DNA from: Thermohalobaculum sp039027855
GTDB taxonomy: Bacteria > Pseudomonadota > Alphaproteobacteria > Rhodobacterales > Rhodobacteraceae
Length of the DNA: 64,000 bases
Reading direction: 5' to 3'
Assembly: GCA_039027855.1 (NCBI GenBank)
Contig: JBCCJI010000006.1
Span: 1-64,000, forward strand
The notes below the pieces were generated by a model. That model made no database searches. It was not told the origin of the DNA and was given only the letters and a program-made list of their open reading frames with translations. Position 1 is the stretch's first letter, and every line of letters starts with the position of its first letter. Positions 23,962 through 31,859 of the stretch are shown piece after piece. A program made the translations under genes and the position numbers.

Positions 23962-24735
23962 ATGACCCGTATTTTGCCGCGTGCGCTGGCCGCCGCGATC
24001 TGCCTGACCGCCTCGACCGCCATGGCCGCCGATCTCAAGATCTGCGTCGAGGGGGCCTATCCGCCGTTCTCCGAGACGACCGCGGACGGCAGTGTCATCG
24101 GCTTCGACATCGACATCGCCAACGCGCTCTGCGGTGAGATGGGCAAGTCCTGCGAGATGGTGCAGACCGAATGGGACGGCATTATCCCGGCGCTGATCGA
24201 GCGCAAATGCGACGCGATCATCGCCTCGATGTCGATCACCGAGGACCGCAAGAGGGTGATCGACTTTTCGAAGAAGTACTACCAGACCCCGGCCAAGTTC
24301 ATCGCCGCCAAGGATGCCGGCCTGACCGACACGCCCGAGGCGCTCAATGACGCTGTCGTTGGCGTGCAACGCGGCTCGATCCACCAGCAATTCATGGAAG
24401 GTGAGTTCCCGGATGTGGAACTGAAGCTCTATGGCACGCAGGATGAGGTCTATCTCGATCTTCAGGCTGGGCGCATTGACGCCGCCATGGCCGACAGCAT
24501 CGCGATGGATGACGGGTTCCTCAAGACCGAGGCCGGCGCGGGATATGCTTTCTTCGGTCAGGACTACTCGATCCCGAAGTACCATGGCGAGGGTGCCGGT
24601 ATCGGCGTGCGCCAGGGCGAGGAAGAACTGCGCGACGGTTTCTCGGCGGCGATCGAGGCAATTCGCGCCAGCGGCGTCTATCAGGAGATCCAGGCGACGT
24701 ATTTCGACTTCAATATCTACGGTTCGGGCGTCTGA
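23962..24735 (+). CDS. ABC transporter periplasmic amino-acid-binding protein
   Basis: 257 residues from the ATG at 23962 with a signal peptide (MTRILPRALAAAICLTASTA, cleaved near AMA-AD). The mature protein is SBP family 3: LKICVEGAYPPFSETTADGS, GFDIDIANALCGEMGKSCEM, DGIIPALIERKCDAIIASMS, IDFSKKYYQTP and DEVYLDLQAGRIDAAMADSI. It resembles Lys/Arg/ornithine/His and octopine/nopaline binders. The two permease genes follow, but after 239 bp filled with palindromic repeats. No ATPase gene is in the set. Confidence 0.93.
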   Translation: MTRILPRALAAAICLTASTAMAADLKICVEGAYPPFSETTADGSVIGFDIDIANALCGEMGKSCEMVQTEWDGIIPALIERKCDAIIASMSITEDRKRVIDFSKKYYQTPAKFIAAKDAGLTDTPEALNDAVVGVQRGSIHQQFMEGEFPDVELKLYGTQDEVYLDLQAGRIDAAMADSIAMDDGFLKTEAGAGYAFFGQDYSIPKYHGEGAGIGVRQGEEELRDGFSAAIEAIRASGVYQEIQATYFDFNIYGSGV

Positions 24736-24751
24736 GCGGAGGCTTTGACGT

Positions 24752-24916
24752 GGTGGGGTGAACCCCACCCTACGCCTTGGGCGGTTGATGGTGCAGCATG
24801 ATGGGGTGAAACCCCACCCTACGGCATTGATGGTCGTTGGCGCGGCATGGTGGGGTGGAACCCCACCCTACGGCTTGGATGGTCGTCGGCGCGGTAGGGT
24901 GGGGTTGCACCCCACC
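24752..24916. repeat. Array of four palindromic repeats between binding protein and permease
   Basis: Copies at 24752-24776, 24800-24824 and 24849-24873 in direct orientation (GGTGGGGT...ACCCCACCCTACG core; the second begins GATGGGGT) and one inverted at 24893-24916. The spacing is 44-49 bp and the spacers are also similar (TTGATGGTCGTTGGCGCGGC versus TTGGATGGTCGTCGGCGCGG), so a larger ~48-bp unit was duplicated. Same family as 3841-3901 and 58824-58848. Each copy can fold into a GC-rich hairpin in the message. Confidence 0.92.
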
Positions 24917-24974
24917 GCTAGACCGTGATGAGCAGCGCCGTCTCGGAGCCGCCACGACCCGTTATGGAGGGCTT

Positions 24975-25658
24975 ATGGAAGACGTCCTCGCCTATGGTCC
25001 CCTGCTCGCCGAGGGGACCGGTGTCACGGTGATGCTCGCCGTGCTCTCGCTGGCGCTGGCCACCGCGCTCGGCGCCCTCGGTGCGGCGGGGCGGTTGTCG
25101 GGCTGGCGGGCGGCCGACTGGGGCGTGCAGGGCTACACTACGCTGGTGCGCGGGGTGCCCGACCTGGTGATGATCCTGCTCATCTATTTCGGCGGTCAGC
25201 GGGCGCTAAACGGCGCCATGGAGGGCCTCGGCCTGGAACGGGTCGAGGTTTCCAAATTCGCGGCCGGCGTGCTCGCCATCGGCTTCATCTATGGCGGCTA
25301 TCTCGCCGAGACGTTCCGTGGAGCGTTTGTCGCAATCCCGCGCGGACAGGGCGAGGGCGGCGCGGCGCTCGGCCTCTCGCGCTTGCAGGTGCTCTGGCGG
25401 GTGGAGATGCCGCAGCTCATCCGCCTGGCGCTGCCGGGCTATGCCAATGTCTGGATGGTGCTAGTGAAATCCACCGCGGTGGTCTCGATCATCGGGCTCG
25501 GCGATCTTGTGGGTCTGGCCGATAAAGCCGGCAAGTCCACCCGCCAGCAGTTCTGGTTCTACCTTGCCGTGCTGCTTGTCTATCTCGCGATCACTGCGGT
25601 CTCGGATGCGGCGCTGGCGCGGGCCAAGGCGCGGGCCAACCGGGGGGTCGTGGCGTGA
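24975..25658 (+). CDS. Amino-acid ABC transporter permease (HisQ/ArtQ type)
   Basis: 227 residues from the ATG at 24975, with GGAGG at 24966-24970; the frame extends upstream through the repeat array but is not meaningful there. Membrane helices surround VQGYTTLVRGVPDLVMILLI (the family's RGxP signature) and the ATPase-contact EAA loop ETFRGAFVAIPRGQGEGGAA, then LGLSRLQVLWRVEMPQLIRL. It forms the channel with the second permease. Confidence 0.93.
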   Translation: MEDVLAYGPLLAEGTGVTVMLAVLSLALATALGALGAAGRLSGWRAADWGVQGYTTLVRGVPDLVMILLIYFGGQRALNGAMEGLGLERVEVSKFAAGVLAIGFIYGGYLAETFRGAFVAIPRGQGEGGAALGLSRLQVLWRVEMPQLIRLALPGYANVWMVLVKSTAVVSIIGLGDLVGLADKAGKSTRQQFWFYLAVLLVYLAITAVSDAALARAKARANRGVVA

Positions 25659-26446
25659 GGCTGGAGCTCGTCTTCGAGAACCTTGGGCTGTTTGGCGAGG
25701 GTGTGCTGATGACGCTCGAGCTGGCGGCCATCGCGCTGATCATCGGCTTTGCGCTGGCGCTGCCCATGGGGCTTGCGATCTACCGGAAGACGCCCGTGGC
25801 GGCGGCGGCGTCCAAGGGTTTCATCTACGTCTTTCGCGGCACACCGCTCTTGGTACAGGCCTACCTGATCTATTACGGGCTTAGTCAGTTCGAGGCGGTG
25901 CGCGACAGCATCTTCTGGCAGGCGCCCGATCTCATCCGGGGCACGATCCTCGGCGAGGCGTGGCCCTCGCTGCGCTCGGCCTGGTGGTGCGCGGTGATCG
26001 CCTTTTCGCTGAACTCGGCGGCCTATCAGGCGGCGATCCTGGCCGGGGCGTTCGAGGCGGTGCCGCGCGGCGTGCTCGAGGGCGGGCGCGCGGTGGGGCT
26101 GAGCGAGCGCCTGATCACCCGGCTCGTGCTGTTGCCGACGGCGCTCCGCCAGGCGCTGCCGCAGTATTCGAATGAGGTCGTGTTCATGCTGCATGGCACG
26201 GCGGTGGCGGGTGTGATCACGCTGCAAGACATCCTGGGCGCCGGGCGGACGCTGAATGCGCGCTACTACGTAGCCTATGAGGGCTATCTGACGGCGGCGT
26301 TTCTCTACATGGCGATCACCGGATGCCTGGTTGTGGCCTTCAAGCTGATCGAGAAGCGGGCGATGCGCCACCTGGCCCGGCCCGCAGCCGCGACCGAAGA
26401 GACGACCGGTCCGGCCCGGCCGCGCCTGTTGGCGGTGTTGCGCTAG
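25655..26446 (+). CDS. Amino-acid ABC transporter permease (HisM type)
   Basis: 263 residues from a GTG that overlaps the previous stop (GTGA). GFIYVFRGTPLLVQAYLIYY is the RGTP signature; AAILAGAFEAVPRGVLEGGR then AVGLSERLITRLVLLPTALR is the EAA loop. The C-terminus is a Pro/Ala/Arg tail. It is the second subunit of the heterodimeric permease. Directly after its stop begins a structured repeat element (26452-26640). An ATP-binding subunit must come from elsewhere in the genome. Confidence 0.93.
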   Translation: MRLELVFENLGLFGEGVLMTLELAAIALIIGFALALPMGLAIYRKTPVAAAASKGFIYVFRGTPLLVQAYLIYYGLSQFEAVRDSIFWQAPDLIRGTILGEAWPSLRSAWWCAVIAFSLNSAAYQAAILAGAFEAVPRGVLEGGRAVGLSERLITRLVLLPTALRQALPQYSNEVVFMLHGTAVAGVITLQDILGAGRTLNARYYVAYEGYLTAAFLYMAITGCLVVAFKLIEKRAMRHLARPAAATEETTGPARPRLLAVLR

Positions 26447-26451
26447 ACGGT

Positions 26452-26640
26452 ATCGCGGCTGGTCGCCGCGATGAGTGCTGCGGGGGCGCCTGGCTCTGCG
26501 GGGTCGCCGCTTGGGGCTGGCGGGGTGTTGGGGCTGGGGAGAAGCCGCGGGCGGCTTCTGTGCGATCGTGATCGAAGACCGGGCCGCGTCAAGGGCAAGC
26601 GGGCTGGTGCCCGTCGCTGGCGCGACCCTTGACCCGGCCC
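26452..26640 (+). ncRNA. Structured intergenic element, copy A (putative 3' UTR RNA motif)
   Basis: Starts 5 bases after the permease stop. Helix 1: ATCGCGGC 26452-26459 with GCCGCGAT 26465-26472. Helix 2: AAGCCGC 26542-26548 with GCGGCTT 26551-26557. Helix 3: 26581-26595 with 26626-26640, 14 of 15 positions paired, enclosing a small hairpin CGGGC 26600-26604/GCCCG 26609-26613. The same order of helices recurs at 46161-46368 with paired base changes. A T6 run follows at about 26664-26669. It lies between convergent genes. Whether it acts as RNA, terminator or DNA element is not known. Confidence 0.6.
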
Positions 26641-26922
26641 GCTCTTCGGGTCGGCGACACTGCTTTTTTGTGCGCTCGTCTCGGAGAGTGAGTGTGACGC
26701 ATGCCATCGACAAAGGTGCGACAAGCGGGTGTCGGGCCGGGTCGAGGGTGGCGCAGCCCCGGGCGCCAACCCGCTTAGCGTTGATGCGATCCGGCAGCCG
26801 CAGCATGCTGAGACTGCAGGCCCCTCGGGTTACTTCCCAGCCAAATAGCCGGTTGCTGCGGTGATCCAGAGGAGCGTCAGGCCGGACGATGCTCGGTCAA
26901 CGGCGCTGGGTATGGCGCGGTT
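26641..26922. other. Gene-free tail of the convergent gap before mch
   Basis: Together with element A this completes the 476-bp space between the permease (plus) and mch (minus). A run of six T at about 26664-26669 lies 23 bases after helix 3. Otherwise only short frames with shadow-like composition; no gene supported. Confidence 0.5.
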
Positions 26923-28020
26923 TCAGCGGGGCATCAGCACCCAGTAGTCGAGATCGAGGATAACGCCCGGCGCATGTTTGCCGTCCTCGCCGCGGTGCGG
27001 GAAATCGGCGGCTGGGCGGTTCTTGGTCGCCACCAGGCGCAGGCGCAGCGCGCCAACGCTCGGCGCCGCCGTCTCGGCGGTTTCGAGGACTTCCGACCAA
27101 GCATAGACGGTGTAGCCGGCGAAGGCCGGGGCGACGTGGGTGCCCGCGTTGATCGCGGCGATCAGCTGGGCGTTCTCCAACCCGTTGAAGCTGAGCCCGC
27201 GCGCGATCGAGATGATGTGCCCACCATAGACCAGCCGCGGCTGGCCGCCCCGCGCGGCCGGGTCGAAATGCACCCGTGCCGTGTTCTGCCAGAGGCGCGT
27301 GGCCATCATATGCTCGGCCTCTTCGATCACGAGGCCGTCGACATGGTCGATCTTCTCGCCCGCCGCATAATCGCCCCAGAGACGCGGGCCGCCGGCCAGT
27401 TCGGCATCATAATCGGTGAAATCCAGACCCTCGGGCAGCACGATCTCGCCGGCCGGGACCGACTGGGCGAGATCGGGGATCACGGCCTCGGGCGCGGCGC
27501 TTGCGGTGTCGCGCTTGTTGACCATGACCCAGCGCACATAGCTCAACACCGCGTCGCCGCGCTGGTTGAGGCCCGTGGTGCGCACCCAGACGATGCCCGC
27601 CTTGCCCGAGCCGGTCTGGCGCCGCCCGATCACCGCGCTCTCGGCGCGGAGCGTGTCACCGGGATAGACGGGGGCGAGGAAGCGACCCTCGGCATAGCCG
27701 AGATTGGCCACGGCATTGAGCGAGATGTCGGGCACCGTCTTGCCGAACACCACGTGGAATACCGTGAGCGGATCGACCGGCGATTGCCGGAACCCGCAGG
27801 CGGCCGCGAAGGTGTCGGCGCTGTCGAGCGCAAAGCGGTTGGGATAGAGCGCGGTGGCCAGCACCCGTTCCTCGCGGCCCACGGTGCGTGGCGTGGCATG
27901 GCGGATCACCTCGCCGGGGATGAAATCCTCGAAGAAGCGGCCCCTCGTCTGGGCATCCGTCTGGGCATCCGTTTGGGCACCCGTCTGCGTACTCTTCTGG
28001 GCATGCATCTCGGCACTCAT
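26923..28020 (-). CDS. mch: Mesaconyl-CoA hydratase (beta-methylmalyl-CoA dehydratase)
   Basis: 365-residue double hot-dog MaoC-type hydratase. In the ethylmalonyl-CoA pathway it hydrates mesaconyl-C1-CoA to beta-methylmalyl-CoA. FFEDFIPGEVIRHATPRTVG, YPNRFALDSADTFAAACGF and SPVDPLTVFHVVFGKTVPDI fit known Mch proteins, and a second hot-dog follows with RVHFDPAARGGQPRLVYGGH. The first ~25 residues are a Gln/Thr/Ala repeat made by a 12-bp tandem repeat. The ATG overlaps the NnrU-like stop (ATGA). With mcl2 nearby and the TCA genes, this matches the Rhodobacter-type gene neighbourhood. Confidence 0.9.
   Translation of the reverse strand: MSAEMHAQKSTQTGAQTDAQTDAQTRGRFFEDFIPGEVIRHATPRTVGREERVLATALYPNRFALDSADTFAAACGFRQSPVDPLTVFHVVFGKTVPDISLNAVANLGYAEGRFLAPVYPGDTLRAESAVIGRRQTGSGKAGIVWVRTTGLNQRGDAVLSYVRWVMVNKRDTASAAPEAVIPDLAQSVPAGEIVLPEGLDFTDYDAELAGGPRLWGDYAAGEKIDHVDGLVIEEAEHMMATRLWQNTARVHFDPAARGGQPRLVYGGHIISIARGLSFNGLENAQLIAAINAGTHVAPAFAGYTVYAWSEVLETAETAAPSVGALRLRLVATKNRPAADFPHRGEDGKHAPGVILDLDYWVLMPR
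27947..28006. repeat. Five 12-bp tandem units at the 5' end of mch
   Basis: Units of the form GTCTGGGCATCC at 27947-27958, 27959-27970, 27971-27982, 27983-27994 and 27995-28006; the first two are identical and the others have 2-5 changes. The length is a multiple of three, so copy-number change keeps the mch frame and only alters a 4-residue repeat (xAQT). Confidence 0.88.
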
Positions 28021-28601
28021 GCGGGCGGTGCTCCGGCGAAGGGCCAGACGCCGACCCAGTTATGGATGAGCATGACCACGATGGTGACCCCCAGGGTGAC
28101 TGCGGCATGGATGAGGTTGGGGACGATCCCCTTCGGCACGGGCTTGGGCCCCTTCCCGTCGCGCCGGTTGACCGTGATCACCGTGATCACCGCCCAGGCG
28201 AGCATCGCGGTGAACAGGATGACCGCTGCGAGATGCCCGTTCACCAAGAGATGCGCCACCGCCCAGATCTTCACGCCGGTCAGCTGCGGGTGGCGGATCC
28301 AGGCGCGCACATGGCCCGGGATGCCGCCCGCGACATAGACGCCGAGGGCGGTGACCATCAGCAGGTTGTTCAGATGCGTCGTCCAGGGCGGCGGGTACCA
28401 GACGGTGACATACGGCACCTGCTGGTAGCCGATCACGATCATCGCGACCGCGGCCAGCGTGGTGAGCGAGAGCAGGCCCTTGACCGGCCCCTCGCCCAGC
28501 CGCTGGGCCAGCGCGGCGCGCCGGCCCGGAAAGGCGGGTTTCAAGAGATGCGTCGCGAACCATAGGACGAGCCCCAGGACGAGCAGGAACCAGGCGAACA
28601 T
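28017..28601 (-). CDS. nnrU: NnrU family membrane protein
   Basis: 194 residues with about five membrane helices. WFATHLLKPAFPGRRAALAQ, YQQVPYVTVWYPPPWTTHLN and GHVRAWIRHPQLTGVKIWAV, AHLLVNGHLA match the NnrU family, whose founding member lies beside nitrite/nitric-oxide reductase genes; the family also relates to isoprenoid-cyclase-like MddA/NurM proteins. No denitrification gene is visible here, so the historical name does not prove such a role. Its stop overlaps the mch start. Confidence 0.85.
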   Translation of the reverse strand: MFAWFLLVLGLVLWFATHLLKPAFPGRRAALAQRLGEGPVKGLLSLTTLAAVAMIVIGYQQVPYVTVWYPPPWTTHLNNLLMVTALGVYVAGGIPGHVRAWIRHPQLTGVKIWAVAHLLVNGHLAAVILFTAMLAWAVITVITVNRRDGKGPKPVPKGIVPNLIHAAVTLGVTIVVMLIHNWVGVWPFAGAPPA

Positions 28602-28670
28602 CGGTGTCTCCGTGGCGATGGGCTGGGAGCGTGCCGTTTGGCATGAGATGACGGGTCAGGCGGCGGCGGT

Positions 28671-29567
28671 TTAGGCGGTGGCGGCCTCCAGCCGGGCGAT
28701 GGCCTCGGCCTCGGCGATCAGGCGGCGGCCGGCGGCGGCGTGCAGGTTTTCGACGATCCGGCCCTCGACCACGGCGATGCCCTCGCCCCGCGCCTCGGCG
28801 GCCTCGAATGCGGCAACCTCGGTGCGGGCGCGGGCCACGGCGTCGGGGTCCGGGGCGAAGACCCGGTTGGCGATGGCGAGCTGCGCGGGATGAATTAACG
28901 TCTTGCCATCCATGCCGAGGGCGCGGCCCTGGCGCGCTTCCTCCTCCAGCCCGGTCTCGTCCTTGAAGGCGTTATACACACCATCAAGCACCGAGACGCC
29001 ATGCGCGCGGGCGGCCAGCACCGCCTGCACCAGCGCGGGCAGCAGCGAGGCGCGACCCGGCAGCGCCTCGGCGCGCATATCGGCCATCAGGTCGTTGGTG
29101 CCGAGCACGAGGCAGGCGACGCGCGGATGGGCCGCGATCTCGGCGGCGTTGAGGATGCCGAGCGGGGTCTCGATCATTACCCAGATCGGCATCGCCCCCG
29201 CGCCGCCCGCATCGAGCATCCAGGCCGCGGCATCGACGGCCGCGCCGCTCTCGATCTTGGGCAGCAGCACCGCATCGGTACCGCTGCCGGCGGCCATCGA
29301 AAGGTCGTCGGCGGACCAGGGTGTGCCCGCGCCGTTGACCCGGACCACCGTCTCGCGGGGCGCGTAGCCGCCCTCGGTCAGCGCGGCGGCGAGTGACGTG
29401 CGGGCGCTCTCCTTTTCGGACGGCGCTACCGCGTCCTCAAGATCGAGGAGAAGCACATCCGCCGGCAGGGTCCGGGCCTTCTCGAGCGCGCGGGCGCGGG
29501 AGGCGGGCATATAAAGCGCAGAGCGCCGCGGCCGGGCCACGGGCGGGGCGGGAAAGGCATCATCCAT
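28671..29567 (-). CDS. mcl2: CitE-like (3S)-malyl-CoA thioesterase
   Basis: 298 residues from the ATG at 29567. HpcH/HpaI-CitE fold: RRSALYMPASRARALEKART, LPADVLLLDLEDAVAPSEKE (metal-site acidic residues), VVRVNGAGTPWSADDL, VLLPKIESGA, IWVMIETPLGILNAAEIA and GMDGKTLIHPAQLAIAN. In Rhodobacter the paralogue near mch and mdh is Mcl2, which hydrolyses (3S)-malyl-CoA to malate plus CoA after the Mcl1 lyase. The assignment as thioesterase rather than lyase rests on this neighbourhood; a lyase is the alternative. Confidence 0.82.
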   Translation of the reverse strand: MDDAFPAPPVARPRRSALYMPASRARALEKARTLPADVLLLDLEDAVAPSEKESARTSLAAALTEGGYAPRETVVRVNGAGTPWSADDLSMAAGSGTDAVLLPKIESGAAVDAAAWMLDAGGAGAMPIWVMIETPLGILNAAEIAAHPRVACLVLGTNDLMADMRAEALPGRASLLPALVQAVLAARAHGVSVLDGVYNAFKDETGLEEEARQGRALGMDGKTLIHPAQLAIANRVFAPDPDAVARARTEVAAFEAAEARGEGIAVVEGRIVENLHAAAGRRLIAEAEAIARLEAATA

Positions 29568-30011
29568 CGCGTCTCGTCCATGCTGCCGGGGGCCATGGTC
29601 TAAGCCGGGGGCATGCTGCACTGCAACCCGCGTTGCACGGCCGGAGTGCCCCACGATGCCTGGTGAAAGCAGAGTGTGAGCATGGTGGTGGCTCTAAAGC
29701 GGTGTGGTTGAGCCCCCCCCCTCGGCATCGCGCGCGGCAGGACGCGCGGGAGTGAATGGGCGCCGCCAGCGGTGACGCGAAAGCAGCATCTGCCGCTCTG
29801 CGGGAATGGGTTGCACATGCGCGCGGGATATTGCAGTGCGGTCTTGTGCGCCCAAAACGGGGTCCATCAGGCTCCTTGGCGCACCCCGCCGCTGCCCGTG
29901 CAGCGCGGGTCGGGCGCTGCCGGTCAGGTGGCGAGAGAGACCATGGCCGCCCGCTTGCGGCGGTTCTGACGGTGGCCCGTTCCGGGCGCGCCGGATCCAT
30001 CGGAGGACATC
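29568..30011. other. 444-bp divergent region upstream of mcl2 and mdh
   Basis: No gene supported. It should contain promoters for mcl2 (minus) and mdh (plus). A run of nine C lies at 29713-29721. GGAGGACATC directly before 30012 is the mdh ribosome site. No repeat or operator stands out. Confidence 0.5.
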
Positions 30012-30977
30012 ATGGCGAGAGCGAAGATCGCGCTGATCGGTGCAGGTCAGATCGGCGGCACCCTGGCGCACCTGGCGGGCCTCAAGGAGCTGGGCGACGT
30101 CGTCCTGTTCGACATCGCCGAGGGCATCCCCCAGGGCAAGGCGCTCGACATCGCCGAGAGCGCGCCAGTCGACGGGTTCGACGCCGCCCTCAAGGGCAGC
30201 AACGATTATGCCGATCTCGCCGGCGCGGATGTCTGCATCGTGACCGCCGGCGTGGCGCGCAAACCGGGCATGAGCCGCGACGACCTTCTCGGCATCAATC
30301 TCAAGGTGATGAAATCGGTGGGCGAGGGCATCGCCAAGCACGCGCCGAACGCCTTCGTGATCTGCATCACCAACCCGCTGGATGCCATGGTCTGGGCGCT
30401 CCGCGAGTTCTCGGGCCTGCCGCGCGAGAAGGTCGTGGGCATGGCCGGCGTGCTGGACAGCGCGCGCTTCCGCCATTTCCTGGCCGAGGAGTTCGACGTC
30501 TCGGTCAAGGACGTCTCGGCCTTCGTGCTGGGCGGGCATGGCGACACCATGGTGCCGCTGACGCGCTATTCGACGGTGGCGGGCATCCCGCTGCCCGATC
30601 TCGTGAAGATGGGCTGGTCGAGCCAGGAGAAGATCGACGCCATCGTGCAGCGCACCCGCGACGGCGGGGCCGAGATCGTGGGTCTGTTGAAGACCGGCTC
30701 GGCCTATTACGCGCCCGCAGCCTCGGCGATCCAGATGGCGGAGGCCTACCTCAAGGATCAACGCCGCGTGCTGCCCGCGGCCGCCTGGGTCGAGGGTTCC
30801 TATGGCCTGAAAGGTCTTTATGTCGGCGTGCCGACGGTGATCGGCGCAGGTGGGATCGAGAAGATCGTCGAGATCGAGCTCGACAAGGACGAGCAGGCGA
30901 TGCTCGACAAGTCGGTGGCGGCGGTCGAGGGCTTGGTCGCGGCCTGCAAGGGCATCGACGACAGCCTGGCGGGCTGA
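30012..30977 (+). CDS. mdh: Malate dehydrogenase (NAD-dependent)
   Basis: 321-residue LDH-like malate dehydrogenase oxidising malate to oxaloacetate. KIALIGAGQIGGTLAHLAGL binds NAD; ARKPGMSRDDLLGINLKVMK includes the substrate-binding arginine; ICITNPLDAMVW, GMAGVLDSARFRHFLAEEF and AFVLGGHGDTMVPLTRYSTV (catalytic His) follow. Full length with GGAGGA upstream. First plus-strand gene of the TCA cluster. Confidence 0.98.
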   Translation: MARAKIALIGAGQIGGTLAHLAGLKELGDVVLFDIAEGIPQGKALDIAESAPVDGFDAALKGSNDYADLAGADVCIVTAGVARKPGMSRDDLLGINLKVMKSVGEGIAKHAPNAFVICITNPLDAMVWALREFSGLPREKVVGMAGVLDSARFRHFLAEEFDVSVKDVSAFVLGGHGDTMVPLTRYSTVAGIPLPDLVKMGWSSQEKIDAIVQRTRDGGAEIVGLLKTGSAYYAPAASAIQMAEAYLKDQRRVLPAAAWVEGSYGLKGLYVGVPTVIGAGGIEKIVEIELDKDEQAMLDKSVAAVEGLVAACKGIDDSLAG

Positions 30978-31044
30978 ACGCCGACAGAGAGCCCGTGCGG
31001 TCGTGCGGTGGCGGCCGTGCAGTGTCCGGCGGGTTACTATCGGC

Positions 31045-31617
31045 TCATGGCATCCAGTCGATCGAGCAGCTGTAGCCGTGACCGTCCAAGGTGAAGCTCC
31101 CCTTCTTGGAGATCTCCTTGCCGATCTCCCAGATCAGGTAGTCCTGATCGCTGCAGCGCTGGATCTCGCGGTTGATCTCGTCGAAGGCGAGCCTCCGCGA
31201 GAAATGCGTCTCGGCGCTTGAGCGGATCGTCTCGTTGCTGGCGTAGTCCTTTGCACTGAGGCCCCGAAAGACTGTTTCGTACAGAGAGACGGCGTCCCCC
31301 GGCGGGGCGAAGGCGTCCGTGCCCTCCTCGATCTGCATGATGAAGAGCGGCGCCTCGGGGCTGAACGGGTATTCGAAGATCAGCCGCCCATTGCACGGCG
31401 CCCTCAGGCAGCCGGGCTGTCCTTTGGTGGTGATCAGACCAAACAGGTGGCGATCCTCGGGGATGAGGTCGGTGATGATCTCACCCCGCATCAGCGTGCG
31501 CCCGCGCTTGGCCTGCCAGTTCTTCCAGAGCCCATGGGCCCCCATGCAGACCTTGACCACGTCGCAGCCGAACGGGCTGAAGGGCGGGACGACGAGACAT
31601 TTCGTAGATAGCTTCAT
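31045..31617 (-). CDS. Unrecognised 190-residue protein, lipoyl-fold-like segment
   Basis: Starts at the ATG 31617 (GAGGAG upstream). I recognise no family. Residues ~40-100 read GEIITDLIPEDRHLFGLITT then KGQPGCLRAPCNGRLIF and PLFIMQIEEG, which has the spacing of a biotinyl/lipoyl fold (hinge K, then APxxGRL), but this is weak. Six cysteines, no signal peptide, and a C-terminal end SCSIDWMP. It lies opposite to mdh and the SDR gene, and its composition is less biased than its neighbours, so it may be acquired. Confidence 0.6.
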   Translation of the reverse strand: MKLSTKCLVVPPFSPFGCDVVKVCMGAHGLWKNWQAKRGRTLMRGEIITDLIPEDRHLFGLITTKGQPGCLRAPCNGRLIFEYPFSPEAPLFIMQIEEGTDAFAPPGDAVSLYETVFRGLSAKDYASNETIRSSAETHFSRRLAFDEINREIQRCSDQDYLIWEIGKEISKKGSFTLDGHGYSCSIDWMP

Positions 31618-31859
31618 GGTCTCCTCTCGCTCGTTCGGCGGTCCGTCGCTGGGTGCCGGGTGTGACATTGATCGCTCGAGATAACGAACGCGGCATGCCC
31701 CGGTTTCCGACAGGGGCGCATCTGGATTTAGACCATTTGACAGCATGACAGGCGGGGCCGGCACTCTGTTCTCTGCGCCTCATCGATCGTCAACGCGCGG
31801 CATCTGACAGTGGCCGAACCGCGCCGAGGCGCCTCTTCGCACGGACCGGACGTACCCCC

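Noticed and set aside
24770..24955. Short frames rich in VGWGSTPP through the repeat array
   Set aside because: Produced by the palindromic repeats themselves; no independent sign of coding.
26447..26922. Hypothetical gene in the convergent gap after the permease
   Set aside because: The sequence is explained better by conserved helices shared with 46161-46368; the reading frame is not conserved between the two copies.
29755..31075. 439-codon plus-strand frame overlapping mdh
   Set aside because: Different frame from the certain mdh gene; low-complexity Arg/Gly-rich shadow.
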